NCBI RefSeq assembly: GCF_025397915.1
Contig: NZ_JALIDZ010000003.1
Location: forward strand, 382,501 to 446,500
Direction of reading: 5' to 3'
From: Microbaculum marinisediminis
GTDB lineage: Bacteria > Pseudomonadota > Alphaproteobacteria > Rhizobiales > Tepidamorphaceae
DNA: 64,000 bases
Made by a program: the position numbers and the translations under genes. Within the stretch, counting starts at the first letter, position 1; each line of letters opens with the position of its first letter. The notes under the pieces are model-generated. The model worked only from the letters and a program-made list of their open reading frames with translations, was not told the DNA's origin and ran no database searches. Of the stretch, positions 45,380-54,045 are shown one piece after another.

Positions 45380-45940
45380 TCAGACCTCCTGGATCGGACG
45401 CGAGAGCGCGGAAGCCTCTCCCGCCGGGTCCGCACTGCCTGTGGTGAGGGCGTGTATCTCCTCTATGGTGCGAGCGAGGACGGCGATCGCCGCGATTAGT
45501 GATCCGATCGGCAGCGCCGCATACATCCAAGAGATCGAGACCGTGCCGCCGTCGAATGGGTTCTGAATGCCCGCGAGCGACTGGAATCGGACGCGGCCCG
45601 CCATGTCCCAGCCGTACCAGGTCATCGTGAGCAGGATGCCGATGGTGATGGAGGAGACCATCACCAGGAGGATGGTCCTTAGCCGGCCCGTGAGACGGAT
45701 CATCAGGGTGTCGACCGCCATCAGCGCGCCTGTGCGGCACGCGGCAGCAAGGCCCAGATAAATCATCCAGATATTGATCGCCCGCGCGGTCACTTCCGAC
45801 CACGTGGATGGTTGTTCGAAGACGAACCGCGTGATCACCTGGTAGAACGAGATCAAAGTCATGCTGACCATCATGGCGATCGCGGCGGCGAGGGCCGTTC
45901 TAACAATGACTTTGTCGGCTATCTTCAGCGCGGCGAACAT
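45380..45940 (-). CDS. dctQ: TRAP transporter small permease (DctQ)
   Basis: A 186-residue protein with four membrane helices, the DctQ pattern: an N-terminal helix (AALAAAIAMMVSMTLISFYQVITRF), then WSEVTARAINIWMIYLGLAAACR, the most conserved DctQ run. It bridges the binding protein and DctM. It lies 83 bp after dctP and 4 bp before dctM. Confidence 0.9.
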   Translation of the reverse strand: MFAALKIADKVIVRTALAAAIAMMVSMTLISFYQVITRFVFEQPSTWSEVTARAINIWMIYLGLAAACRTGALMAVDTLMIRLTGRLRTILLVMVSSITIGILLTMTWYGWDMAGRVRFQSLAGIQNPFDGGTVSISWMYAALPIGSLIAAIAVLARTIEEIHALTTGSADPAGEASALSRPIQEV

Positions 45941-46023
45941 CGTTGCGGTTCCTCCCTGTCCGCGTTGGATGGGGTGACCCGCCTGGGGTCACCCCATCGG
46001 CTTTGCGATTTGGTTGGGGCCGC

Positions 46024-47010
46024 TTACGGTTTGTAGTTCCTGATCGCATCGATGCTTTCTTGTCCGAACTTCTCGGCAAACACGTCGAATGCTGGCTGCA
46101 GCGCCTGCTGGAAGGCGGCGGTATTGACATTTTCGGTGACCTGCATGCCCTCTTTCTTCAGGGTCGCAATGCCGTTCTCGGCATCCGAACGCACCTTGTC
46201 GCGCATGGCCTTCACGCCAACCTTGGCCGATTCCTCGAACCAGCCCTTCTCCTCGTCGGATAGACCGTCCCAGACCGACGGCGAGATCAGGATGAGCGCC
46301 GGCGAATAGACGTGCCGTGTCAGCGACAGATACTTTTGCACGTCGGCGAAATTGGCGGAGAGGATTACCCCGATCGGATTTTCCTCACCGTCGACCGTAC
46401 CCTGCTCCAGAGCGGTAAACAGCTCGGTGAAGGCCATCGGCGTCGGCAGCATGCCGAGCGTCCTGAACGCCTCCATATGGACCGGGTTCTCCATTGTGCG
46501 GATCTTGAGTCCTTCCGCGTCGGTCGGCTCGGCCACGGGACGCACGTTGTTGGTGAGATTGCGGAACCCATTCTCTGCCCATGCCAGCGCGTGCAAGCCG
46601 TGCTCGGGGAATTTGTCGAGCAACTTCTGTCCGATCGGGCCGTCCAGCACCGCGTGGGCGTGCTCGTAGCCGCTGAACAGGAAGGGGATGTCCAGGATCA
46701 GTACATCTGGCACAAAGTTACCGATCGGACCGGTCGACACGATCGCAAGGTCGATAGTGCCGATCTGGGTACCCTCAACGAGTTCGCGCTCTCCGCCCAG
46801 GCTGCTGCCATAAGATTCGTTCAGCTTGAACTTGCCGCCAGACCGTTCGGCAAGGTCCACCGCCATCGCCTCGGCTCCCACCGAGTAGTGCGAGGCCGAG
46901 GAGAGGGCGTGAGCGATCGTAAGATCGCTCTGCGCCGATGCGGCGCTGGCGCCGCCCAGCGTCAGTGCCGTCAAGACAGCGAAAGTTAGGCAAGCGTCTC
47001 GTCTATTCAT
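46024..47010 (-). CDS. dctP: TRAP transporter solute-binding protein (DctP)
   Basis: A 328-residue periplasmic binding protein. The signal peptide is LTFAVLTALTLGGASAASAQ. Mature-sequence landmarks include LAERSGGKFKLNESYGSSLGGERELVEGTQIGTIDLAI and the ligand region GLKIRTMENPVHMEAFRTLG, where the Arg of the conserved IRT should bind the ligand carboxylate. So the ligand is probably an organic or sugar acid. It follows gntR by 51 bp in the same direction. Confidence 0.92.
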   Translation of the reverse strand: MNRRDACLTFAVLTALTLGGASAASAQSDLTIAHALSSASHYSVGAEAMAVDLAERSGGKFKLNESYGSSLGGERELVEGTQIGTIDLAIVSTGPIGNFVPDVLILDIPFLFSGYEHAHAVLDGPIGQKLLDKFPEHGLHALAWAENGFRNLTNNVRPVAEPTDAEGLKIRTMENPVHMEAFRTLGMLPTPMAFTELFTALEQGTVDGEENPIGVILSANFADVQKYLSLTRHVYSPALILISPSVWDGLSDEEKGWFEESAKVGVKAMRDKVRSDAENGIATLKKEGMQVTENVNTAAFQQALQPAFDVFAEKFGQESIDAIRNYKP

Positions 47011-47061
47011 TAGTTTCCTCCGTTTGATGATTTATTGGGGAGTCGCCCGCGCGGCGAAGAC

Positions 47062-47799
47062 CTATTCGTCAGAGTCGTAGATCGCCTCCAGACGATCGCG
47101 GGAGCGCGTAAGATGCCGGCGCATCGCCTCAGCCGCTCTGTCTCGAGAACGGCTGCGGATGGCTTCCACCAACACGGCATGTTCGTCCACCGCTTCGGTG
47201 ATGACGCGGCCGTGCAGCATCAGGCGGAACAGGTGAAGGTGAATATGCTGGCGCGCTAGGATGCCCTCGATCAGCCTGTTGCCAGCACCCTTAGCGATCG
47301 TGGCGTGGAAGGCCTCGTCGTAGCGGGCAAAGCGGCTCATCGCTATGCGCGGCGTGCCGGTCGCCGTCACCTCCATAGACAGCGAAAGGCTTTCGAGCTT
47401 TTCGATTTCGTCCTCCTCCATTAGCGCGGCGGCCTCTGCGGCCACGAACGGCTCCAAGAGCAGGCGCAGATCGTAGAGCTCCTTAAATTGCTGGCGGTTG
47501 AGAAGCGGGCTCGCGCGGTATCCGACATAGGGTGTCTTCTCCACCAGCGCTTCGGCCTCGAGCCGCCGCAGGGCCTCTCGGATCGGGGTTTGCGACACGC
47601 CGAAGTCGCGGGCGACGTCGTCGATATTGATGCGCCCGGCGGGTTCGATGCGTAGCGACATGATTTCGCCAAGCAGGGTTTCATACACGGATTCCACGAG
47701 CCCATGGCTGCGGCCCTCAGCATCCAAGCCGGTCGGCGCGCTGCCGGGTTGCCCCCGTCGCCGGCCTGTCGATTTGGATCGTGCGACCTTGCTGGCCAT
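47062..47799 (-). CDS. GntR-family (FCD/FadR subgroup) transcriptional regulator
   Basis: A 245-residue GntR regulator. A basic N-terminal tail of about 35 residues precedes the winged HTH (SLRIEPAGRINIDDVARDFGVSQTPIREALRRLEAE), and the FCD effector domain follows with metal-binding His in RYDEAFHATIAKGAGN and later in VDEHAVLVEAI. It probably represses the TRAP genes downstream and the divergent enzyme operon until the substrate is bound. I chose the ATG at 47799, which has GAGG upstream; a GTG four codons before it is possible. Confidence 0.9.
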   Translation of the reverse strand: MASKVARSKSTGRRRGQPGSAPTGLDAEGRSHGLVESVYETLLGEIMSLRIEPAGRINIDDVARDFGVSQTPIREALRRLEAEALVEKTPYVGYRASPLLNRQQFKELYDLRLLLEPFVAAEAAALMEEDEIEKLESLSLSMEVTATGTPRIAMSRFARYDEAFHATIAKGAGNRLIEGILARQHIHLHLFRLMLHGRVITEAVDEHAVLVEAIRSRSRDRAAEAMRRHLTRSRDRLEAIYDSDE

Positions 47800-47931
47800 C
47801 GTCCTCACCACGCTCCGCCTGCCCCCTCGCTGCTCGCGTCGAATGTTCTTAGAGGGGATTCATATCGTATCTTTTCTGCGTAGTGAATAGGAAAAATCCA
47901 TGAAATTTAAGGAGTTGACGTAGATAAAAAA

Positions 47932-47941
47932 TCCTATAGGA
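47932..47941. promoter_or_regulatory. Candidate GntR operator in the divergent promoter region
   Basis: TCCTATAGGA is a perfect 10-bp palindrome within an AT-rich 60-bp patch, 103 bp before the enzyme operon start and 133 bp from the gntR start. A TTGACG box (47915-47920) stands nearby. GntR-family sites are short palindromes of this kind, but the exact match is not known. Confidence 0.35.
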
Positions 47942-48043
47942 ATTTTAAGGTCGAGAGTTGCGGAGTGCGCCGCCACACTCGTCTGGCGAGCATTCCGGGC
48001 GGGCGGCAGCCCAGTCGCTGCAGGCAAAGGGAAATACAAGAGG

Positions 48044-49186
48044 ATGGACATGACTACAGAGAGCAACGCGCTCGCACGGGACGCGCGCATCACTCGCGTC
48101 GAGGTGCTGCTCGTCGACTTGCCGGCCAAGTTCCCGCGCAAGGACGCAATCCAGCCGTTCGAGAAACAGGAAACGCCGATCGTCCGTATCACCACAGAAG
48201 CCGGTGCGGTCGGTACAGGCTACACTTACACCCTTGGCACCGGCGGATCGGCGATTATGCGCCTCCTCGTCGACTATCTGGCGCCGCAGTTGCTCGGGCA
48301 GGACGCGCGCAAGGTGGAGGCTCTGTGGTGGCGTCTCAATCGCTCCATAAACTCGGTGTCACCGGGTATCTTCACGAGCCTTGCGCTTGCGGCGATCGAC
48401 ATCGCGCTGTGGGATATTCGGGGGCAACTCGCGGGCCTGCCGCTCTCCGTTATGGTCGGCGGCGCACACGATCGACTGCCGATCTACGATACCGAGGGCG
48501 GCTGGCTGAACATCGATGACGATGAGCTCGTCGCCAACGCTCGCTCGGTGGCCGAGCGTGGCTTCCACGGCTTCAAGGTCAAGGTCGGACGGTCGTTGAA
48601 GGACGATATCCGGCGCCTCGCCAAGGTGCGCGAGGCGTTGCCGGATCACGTGGACATGATGACGGACGCCAACCAGATCTTCAACGTGGACGAGGCCATT
48701 CGCCGTGCCCGCGCCTACGCGGATATCGGGGTGGCCTGGTTCGAGGAGCCGCTGCCGGCCGACGATCTTCACGGCCACAAGCTGCTGCGCCAATCCACGG
48801 CGATGCCGATAGCGATCGGCGAGACGCTTCACAGCATCCATACCTTCCGCGAGTATCTCCAGCAGGACGCCTGCTCGATCGTTCAGGTGGACGCTGCGCG
48901 CGTCGGCGGAATTACGCCATGGCTGAAAGTCGTGCACATGGCCGAGGCCTTCAATATGGCGGTCGCGCCGCACTACCTCATGGAGCTGCATGTTTCGCTT
49001 GCCTGCGCCGTTCCCAACGCCCGGCTGGTCGAGCACATCCCGCAGCTCGACGATGTGCTTTCGGCGCCGATGGTTATCGACAAGGACGGCTATGTCACGC
49101 CTCCGTCGGTGCCGGGTAACGGCATCGACTGGGACTGGTCGGAAGTCGCCAAGCGTCAGATTGCCCAGGAGGTCGTATGTCCCTGA
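48044..49186 (+). CDS. Enolase-superfamily enzyme (mandelate racemase/muconate lactonizing family)
   Basis: A 380-residue member. The proton-abstraction motif GFKVKVGRS (KxK), metal ligands in MMTDANQIF, FEEPLPADD and AIGETLHS, and a likely His-Asp dyad in VQVDAARVGGITPW and APHYLMELH are all present, which fits the acid-sugar dehydratase or racemase subgroups. It probably dehydrates or epimerises the imported hydroxy acid as the first step. ACAAGAGG precedes the ATG at 48044. It is the first gene of a five-gene operon; its last bases overlap the next gene by 10 bp. Exact substrate is not readable. Confidence 0.85.
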   Translation: MDMTTESNALARDARITRVEVLLVDLPAKFPRKDAIQPFEKQETPIVRITTEAGAVGTGYTYTLGTGGSAIMRLLVDYLAPQLLGQDARKVEALWWRLNRSINSVSPGIFTSLALAAIDIALWDIRGQLAGLPLSVMVGGAHDRLPIYDTEGGWLNIDDDELVANARSVAERGFHGFKVKVGRSLKDDIRRLAKVREALPDHVDMMTDANQIFNVDEAIRRARAYADIGVAWFEEPLPADDLHGHKLLRQSTAMPIAIGETLHSIHTFREYLQQDACSIVQVDAARVGGITPWLKVVHMAEAFNMAVAPHYLMELHVSLACAVPNARLVEHIPQLDDVLSAPMVIDKDGYVTPPSVPGNGIDWDWSEVAKRQIAQEVVCP

Positions 49187-50067
49187 GCATAACGGCCCGT
49201 GTGGGCCTCGTCGGCGTTGGCCTGATGGGGCACGGCATTGCCACTAATGTGTTGAAAGCCGGTTATCCCCTGGTGTTCCTCGACCATCCCGGCAACCGTC
49301 CGGTGGACGATCTGCGTGCCGGAGGCGCCGAGCCCCGTGTGACCGGGGCGGCGGTCGCGCAAGCCAGCGACGTCATCATCCTGTGCGTGACCGGCACGCC
49401 GCAGGTGGAAGATGTGCTCTTCCGCGAGGACGGCATTCTCGCCGGCATGAAGCCGGGGGGCATCATCGTCGACTGCTCAACGGCGATCGCATCCTCAACC
49501 CGCGAGATTGCCGGCCGTGTCGCCGCAGCCGGCGGACGCTTCATGGACGCCGCCATGACGCGCACGCCGAAGGAGGCCGAAGAAGGCCGGCTCAACCTTA
49601 TTGTCGGTGCACCGGAAGATCTGTTCGCCGAGGTGCTGCCGTTGCTGCAATCCTACGCCGAGAACATCGTGCATGCCGGCCCGGTTGGGGCCGGACACGA
49701 GCTGAAGCTCCTGCACAATTTCGTCTCCCTCGGCTTCTCGGCCGTCTTCGCGGAGGCGGCTGCCGCCGCCCGCAAAGCCGGTGTGGCCGATGGTCCGTTC
49801 CTTGAGGTGCTCGGCAAAGGGGGCGCGGCCGGTGTCGTGTTCGATCGGCTGAGACCGTTCATGGAGACTGGCGACATCGAGGGATTCCGCTTCTCTCTGT
49901 CGAACGGTCTCAAGGACCTGAGTTACTACAACACGATGGTCGAGGAGCTCGGTGCGCAGCATGCGATGGCGACAGCGGCCCGGGCGATGTACGCTCAGGT
50001 CGTCGAAGGCGGTCACGGCAACGATCCGGTGCCGGAACTGATCAGCATCCTCGCTGCCGATTTGTGA
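49177..50067 (+). CDS. NAD(P)-dependent reductase of the 3-hydroxyisobutyrate dehydrogenase family
   Basis: A 296-residue beta-hydroxyacid dehydrogenase. The dinucleotide motif GLVGVGLMGHGIATNVLKAG is at the N-terminus, the substrate loop is MDAAMTRTPKEAEEGRL, and the catalytic Lys lies in GHELKLLHNFV. Family members reduce tartronate semialdehyde, succinic semialdehyde or glyoxylate, or oxidise 3-hydroxyisobutyrate. It is translationally coupled to the neighbour upstream by overlap and to the next gene by a GTGA overlap. In this context a tartronate- or other semialdehyde reductase is plausible. Confidence 0.85.
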   Translation: MSLSITARVGLVGVGLMGHGIATNVLKAGYPLVFLDHPGNRPVDDLRAGGAEPRVTGAAVAQASDVIILCVTGTPQVEDVLFREDGILAGMKPGGIIVDCSTAIASSTREIAGRVAAAGGRFMDAAMTRTPKEAEEGRLNLIVGAPEDLFAEVLPLLQSYAENIVHAGPVGAGHELKLLHNFVSLGFSAVFAEAAAAARKAGVADGPFLEVLGKGGAAGVVFDRLRPFMETGDIEGFRFSLSNGLKDLSYYNTMVEELGAQHAMATAARAMYAQVVEGGHGNDPVPELISILAADL

Positions 50068-51056
50068 TCATGCAGGCGTGTCTTTCGCACGACGACCGGC
50101 GCGCGCGGGCCTTTCTCGCGCGTCGCTTCCCCGAGGCGATCGAAGCGACGATGCGCGATCGCTTCGATCTCATCGTCAACGAGCATGATGCTATTCTGTC
50201 GGCCGCGGAACTTGCCGCTGCTGCCAAGGGTTGCCGGTATCTGTTCGTCTCGGCGACCGAGTCGCTGCCTTCCTCGCTTTTCGACGCCCTTGCGCCCGAG
50301 CTTGAGGTGGTCGGTACCCTGTCGGTCGGCTACGACCATATTGCGGTCGACAGCGCCAAGGCGCACGGTGTCTCAGTGCTGCACACGCCCGATGTCCTCA
50401 GCGAAGCGTGCGCCGAGATCGCGATGATGCTGCTACTCAACGCCGCGCGGCGCGGCTATGAGAGCGACGCTCTGGTCCGCTCCGGCGCCTGGCGGGGCTG
50501 GGGGCCAACCCAGCTCTTGGGGCTTGAGCTGACTGGAAGGCGGCTTGCGATCCTCGGCATGGGCCGCATCGGCCGCGAGGTCGCGCAGCGGGCGAGGGGG
50601 TTCGGCCTTCAAATTCACTACCACAACCGCACTCGTCTGCCGTCCGAGCTTGAGGCCGGCGCCAACTATCATGGCGACCGGGAGAGCTTTCTCGCCCACG
50701 CCGATATTCTTCTCATCGCCGCGCCCGGAACGCCGGCGCTGCGCGGCTTCCTTGACCGCGATGCGATCGCCGGACTGCCGGCCGATCCCATCGTGGTCAA
50801 TATCTCGCGTGGCGACATCGTTGACGACGACGCTCTCATCGCCGCGCTTCAGGACGGACGGGTGTTCGCCGCCGGGCTCGATGTGTTCCGAGACGAGCCG
50901 AACATCGATCCGCGCTACCGTCGTCTGTCCAACGTGTTCCTGTCGGCGCACATCGGCAGCGCCACCACCAGGACGCGCACCGCTATGGGCCAACTCCTGC
51001 TCGATGGCGTCGCAGCGCTTCAAGCCGGCCGGCGGCCGGCCAACGAACTGACCTGA
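50064..51056 (+). CDS. D-isomer-specific 2-hydroxyacid dehydrogenase
   Basis: A 330-residue enzyme with the family order: N-terminal substrate lobe, NAD-binding GRRLAILGMGRIGREVAQRARG near residue 155, catalytic Arg in VNISRGDIVDDDAL, Glu in GLDVFRDEPNID and His in VFLSAHIGSAT. Glyoxylate/hydroxypyruvate reductases and D-glycerate dehydrogenases have this pattern. It would interconvert a 2-keto acid such as hydroxypyruvate with D-glycerate. The start is either GTG at 50064, overlapping the previous stop, or ATG at 50070. Confidence 0.87.
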   Translation: MIMQACLSHDDRRARAFLARRFPEAIEATMRDRFDLIVNEHDAILSAAELAAAAKGCRYLFVSATESLPSSLFDALAPELEVVGTLSVGYDHIAVDSAKAHGVSVLHTPDVLSEACAEIAMMLLLNAARRGYESDALVRSGAWRGWGPTQLLGLELTGRRLAILGMGRIGREVAQRARGFGLQIHYHNRTRLPSELEAGANYHGDRESFLAHADILLIAAPGTPALRGFLDRDAIAGLPADPIVVNISRGDIVDDDALIAALQDGRVFAAGLDVFRDEPNIDPRYRRLSNVFLSAHIGSATTRTRTAMGQLLLDGVAALQAGRRPANELT

Positions 51057-51080
51057 TGAAAAGTTCCCCGAGGATACTTC

Positions 51081-52526
51081 ATGAACCGCACCGAGAGCCT
51101 CCTGCGCCAAAACTGCTATGTCGACGGATGCTGGATCGATTCCTCCGATGGCAAGACCATCGCCGTCACCAATCCGTCCACCGGCGAGACGATCGGCACC
51201 GTGCCGGCGCTCACGCGCGAGGATGTGAGCGCGACGATAGCTGCGGCCGAAAAAGCTGGTCGGGCCTGGGCTGCGCGCTCGGCCAAGGAGCGCGGCCTCG
51301 TTCTTCGTCGCTGGTTCGACCTCTGCATGCAGAACCAGGAGGAACTGGCACGAATCCTGACCGCCGAGCAGGGCAAGCCGCTTGCGGAGGCGCGTGCTGA
51401 GATTGCCTACGGCTCGGCCTTCATCGAGTGGTTTTCGGAGGAGGCAAAGCGCATTGATGGAGACGTCATCCCGGCCGCGACCTCCGACCGGCGCATTCTC
51501 GTTCTGAAGCAGCCGGTGGGTGTCGTGGCCGCGATCACGCCATGGAACTTCCCGAACGCGATGATCACACGGAAGGCGGCTGCCGCACTCGCGGCGGGCT
51601 GCACAATCGTCGTCAAGCCGGCGAGCGCCACGCCTTTCTCCGCGCTTGCGCTGGCCGAGCTCGGCGCGCGGGCTGGTCTGCCGAAAGGTGCCCTCAACGT
51701 TGTCACGGGCGCGGCTTCCGTCGTCGGCAACGAGCTCACGGACAATCCGACGGTGCGCAAACTCTCCTTCACTGGCTCCACAGAGGTCGGTAAGCTCCTT
51801 CTGGAGCGGTGCGCAAAGACCGTGAAGAAGGTGTCGATGGAGCTCGGAGGCAACGCGCCCTTTATCGTCTTCGACGACGCCGATCTCGACAAGGCGGTCG
51901 CCGGCGTACTGGCATCCAAGTTTCGCAACACCGGTCAAACCTGCGTGTGCGCCAACCGCGTCTTCGTACAGGACGGCGTCTACGACGATTTCGCTCAGCG
52001 CTTGAAGCGTGAGGTCGAAGCGATGCGCGTGGGAGACGGTTTCGAGGAAGGCGTCACCCTCGGTCCGCTCATCGACGACCAGGCGGTCGCGAAGGTCAAC
52101 GAGCACATCGAGAATGCCGTGAACGGCGGCGCGAAGGTACTTGCCGGCGGAAAGCTGCATGAGCGTGGTGGCAACTTCGTCGAGCCGACCATCCTGACGG
52201 AGGTTGCAACCGACGCGCTTCTGATGCGCGAGGAGACGTTCGGGCCGGTGGCCCCCCTGATCCGCTTCAACACCGAGGAGGAGGTGGTGGCGCACGCCAA
52301 CGACACGCCCTTCGGCCTTGCAAGTTACATCTACACCCGCGACCTGAGCCGTTCCTGGCGGGTATCGGAGGCGCTGGAATTCGGAATCGTCGGTCTCAAT
52401 GAGGGGATCATTTCCTCGGAGGTGGCGCCTTTCGGCGGCGTCAAGGAGTCCGGCATGGGGCGGGAAGGCTCCAAATACGGCATCGAGGAGTATGTGGAGT
52501 TCAAATATGTCTGCGTTGGTCTGTGA
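51081..52526 (+). CDS. NAD(P)-dependent semialdehyde dehydrogenase, GabD-like
   Basis: A 481-residue aldehyde dehydrogenase. The catalytic Cys is in [19 protein letters not shown], Glu in [20 protein letters not shown], and the nucleotide loop is [11 protein letters not shown]. The sequence is closest in pattern to succinate-semialdehyde dehydrogenases, but related enzymes oxidise glutarate or ketoglutarate semialdehydes. It lies 24 bp after the 2-hydroxyacid dehydrogenase gene with CGAGGA before its ATG. In sugar-acid pathways such an enzyme produces the final dicarboxylate or 2-oxoglutarate. Confidence 0.9.
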   Translation: MNRTESLLRQNCYVDGCWIDSSDGKTIAVTNPSTGETIGTVPALTREDVSATIAAAEKAGRAWAARSAKERGLVLRRWFDLCMQNQEELARILTAEQGKPLAEARAEIAYGSAFIEWFSEEAKRIDGDVIPAATSDRRILVLKQPVGVVAAITPWNFPNAMITRKAAAALAAGCTIVVKPASATPFSALALAELGARAGLPKGALNVVTGAASVVGNELTDNPTVRKLSFTGSTEVGKLLLERCAKTVKKVSMELGGNAPFIVFDDADLDKAVAGVLASKFRNTGQTCVCANRVFVQDGVYDDFAQRLKREVEAMRVGDGFEEGVTLGPLIDDQAVAKVNEHIENAVNGGAKVLAGGKLHERGGNFVEPTILTEVATDALLMREETFGPVAPLIRFNTEEEVVAHANDTPFGLASYIYTRDLSRSWRVSEALEFGIVGLNEGIISSEVAPFGGVKESGMGREGSKYGIEEYVEFKYVCVGL

Positions 52527-52553
52527 ACTGCGGCGCCAAGGGTCCAGGTTGTG

Positions 52554-53621
52554 ATGAGCTACAGAATCGCTGTCATCCCCGGCGACGGGATCGGAAACGA
52601 GGTGATGCCAGAGGGCCTGCGGGTACTCGAGGCCGTCGGCGCCGCCCATGGCCTGAGCTTCACCCCGTGCCACTATGATTGGAGCTGCGAGACCTTTAAG
52701 GCCACCGGTCGGATGATGCCGCAGGACGGTCTCGAGCGGTTGCGCGACCATGATGCCATTTTCCTTGGCGCCGTGGGCTTTCCGGGTGTGCCCGACCACA
52801 TCTCCCTGTGGAATCTGCTGATCCCGATCCGTCGGACGTTCGACCAGTACGCCAATGTCCGGCCGGTACGGCTGCTCGCAGGCGTGCCGTGCCCGCTTGC
52901 CGGAAAGGCGCCTGGGGATATTGATTTTTGGATCATCCGAGAGAATAGCGAAGGCGAGTACTCCCAGATGGGCGGCCGCTTCGCTGAAGGTACTGAGCGT
53001 GAGTTCGTCCTGCAGGAGGCGGTGTTCACCCGCACCGGCATCGATCGCATCCTGCGCTACGCCTTCGAGTTCGGCAAGCAGCTAGGACGGTTGCATGTGA
53101 CGTCCGCAACAAAGTCAAATGGCATCTACCACTCCATGCCCTATTGGGACGAGCGGTTCGCGGCGATGGCTGCCGAGTATCCGGACTTTCGGACGGACGA
53201 GTACCACATCGACATCCTGAGCGCCCGGTTCGTGATGTCACCGGAGCGCTTCGACGTGGTCGTCGGCAGTAATCTGTTCGGGGACATCCTGTCCGACCTC
53301 GGACCGGGCGTCACCGGGACGATTGCGGTGGCCCCCTCGGCGAACATCAACCCGGAGCGAATCTATCCGTCGATGTTTGAACCCGTGCACGGCTCCGCGC
53401 CCGACATCGCCGGGCAGAACATCGCCAATCCGGTCGGCCAGATTTGGTCGGCGGCGATGATGCTCGATCATCTCGGGCATCCGGAGGCGGGCCAAGCCGT
53501 GCTCCACGCGATCGAGAAGGTTCTGTCCCGAACGGACGGGCCGAAGACGCCCGATCTTGGTGGACGCGCCAGCACCGCGGAACTGGGCGAGGCGATCGCT
53601 GCGGAGGTTTCCGCCCAATAG
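52554..53621 (+). CDS. Tartrate dehydrogenase / isopropylmalate dehydrogenase family enzyme
   Basis: A 355-residue beta-decarboxylating dehydrogenase. IAVIPGDGIGNEVMPEGLRVLE begins the fold, IIRENSEGEYSQMGGR and the catalytic Lys in TSATKSNGIYHSM follow, and metal Asp residues lie in SNLFGDILSDLGPG. The pattern matches tartrate dehydrogenase (TtuC/YeaU-type), which also decarboxylates D-malate and meso-tartrate, better than LeuB. It oxidises a 2-hydroxy diacid in the last step of this operon. I chose the ATG at 52554; a GTG one codon earlier is possible. Confidence 0.85.
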   Translation: MSYRIAVIPGDGIGNEVMPEGLRVLEAVGAAHGLSFTPCHYDWSCETFKATGRMMPQDGLERLRDHDAIFLGAVGFPGVPDHISLWNLLIPIRRTFDQYANVRPVRLLAGVPCPLAGKAPGDIDFWIIRENSEGEYSQMGGRFAEGTEREFVLQEAVFTRTGIDRILRYAFEFGKQLGRLHVTSATKSNGIYHSMPYWDERFAAMAAEYPDFRTDEYHIDILSARFVMSPERFDVVVGSNLFGDILSDLGPGVTGTIAVAPSANINPERIYPSMFEPVHGSAPDIAGQNIANPVGQIWSAAMMLDHLGHPEAGQAVLHAIEKVLSRTDGPKTPDLGGRASTAELGEAIAAEVSAQ

Positions 53622-53883
53622 GGACCGGCTTCGGTCTTCAACGGAATTGAAGGATTGGAGAGAAGCCCGTGCCGACTACACGGGTTCTTTCGCCGGTCGG
53701 GGCTGTCGGCGGGACTTGCGGCAGCTTTCCGATCGCGGTCGGCTTCGGCATCGGGCGATGCAGATCCTCGTCATCTCGAGGGATACATCCAGCCCTGCAA
53801 ATTAATCCATAGTCTCTCTCCATTCCGGTTGGTAACGGGCAGGCACAAGCTGGTGAGTTAACGGATCATGGTTTGGTCGAGAG

Positions 53884-53905
53884 CAAGTCCCTCCTCCGCT
53901 ACCAC
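53884..53905 (+). repeat. attR: copy of the tRNA-Met 3' end
   Basis: Exact 22-bp direct copy of 36129-36150, ending CTCCGCTACCAC. The bases before it (GGTCGAGAG) do not continue the tRNA, so this is not a second tRNA gene. Chromosomal sequence with a T-rich tract resumes after 53905. Confidence 0.85.
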
Positions 53906-54045
53906 TCTTTTCCATAATCTTTTGAAATGTATCGGGAACTCTCAGGTCGGATTTTCCGCCTGAGAATTTCCGGCGGCGGACGGCCCTTGGATCGGTGCCG
54001 ACGACCCGACACATCCCGTTGCGCGTTCGCGATGGCGCTGTGCCT

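Larger units (their letters stand above)
36151..53905. mobile_element. Decayed genomic island integrated at tRNA-Met, about 17.8 kb
   Basis: The segment between the tRNA-Met 3' end and its 22-bp copy at 53884-53905 has the layout of an integrated element: attL and attR direct repeats, remnants of a serine recombinase and a MobA/MobL relaxase at the tRNA end, an IS3-type scar, then metabolic cargo. The cargo falls into an acyl-CoA/esterase module (37447-43799) and a TRAP transport and acid-catabolism module (44095-53621). No intact integrase, relaxase or type IV secretion genes are visible, so it should not excise or transfer itself unless helped by another element. A flank of 262 bp before attR holds nothing I can assign. 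Confidence 0.8.

Noticed and set aside
50433-52799. A 788-codon minus-strand open frame in the island
   Set aside because: It is antisense to the 2-hydroxyacid and aldehyde dehydrogenase genes, both of which have intact active sites.
53881-53905. A second tRNA-Met gene
   Set aside because: Only the last 21 bases of the tRNA match; no acceptor 5' strand, D arm or anticodon arm precedes them. It is an attachment-site copy.
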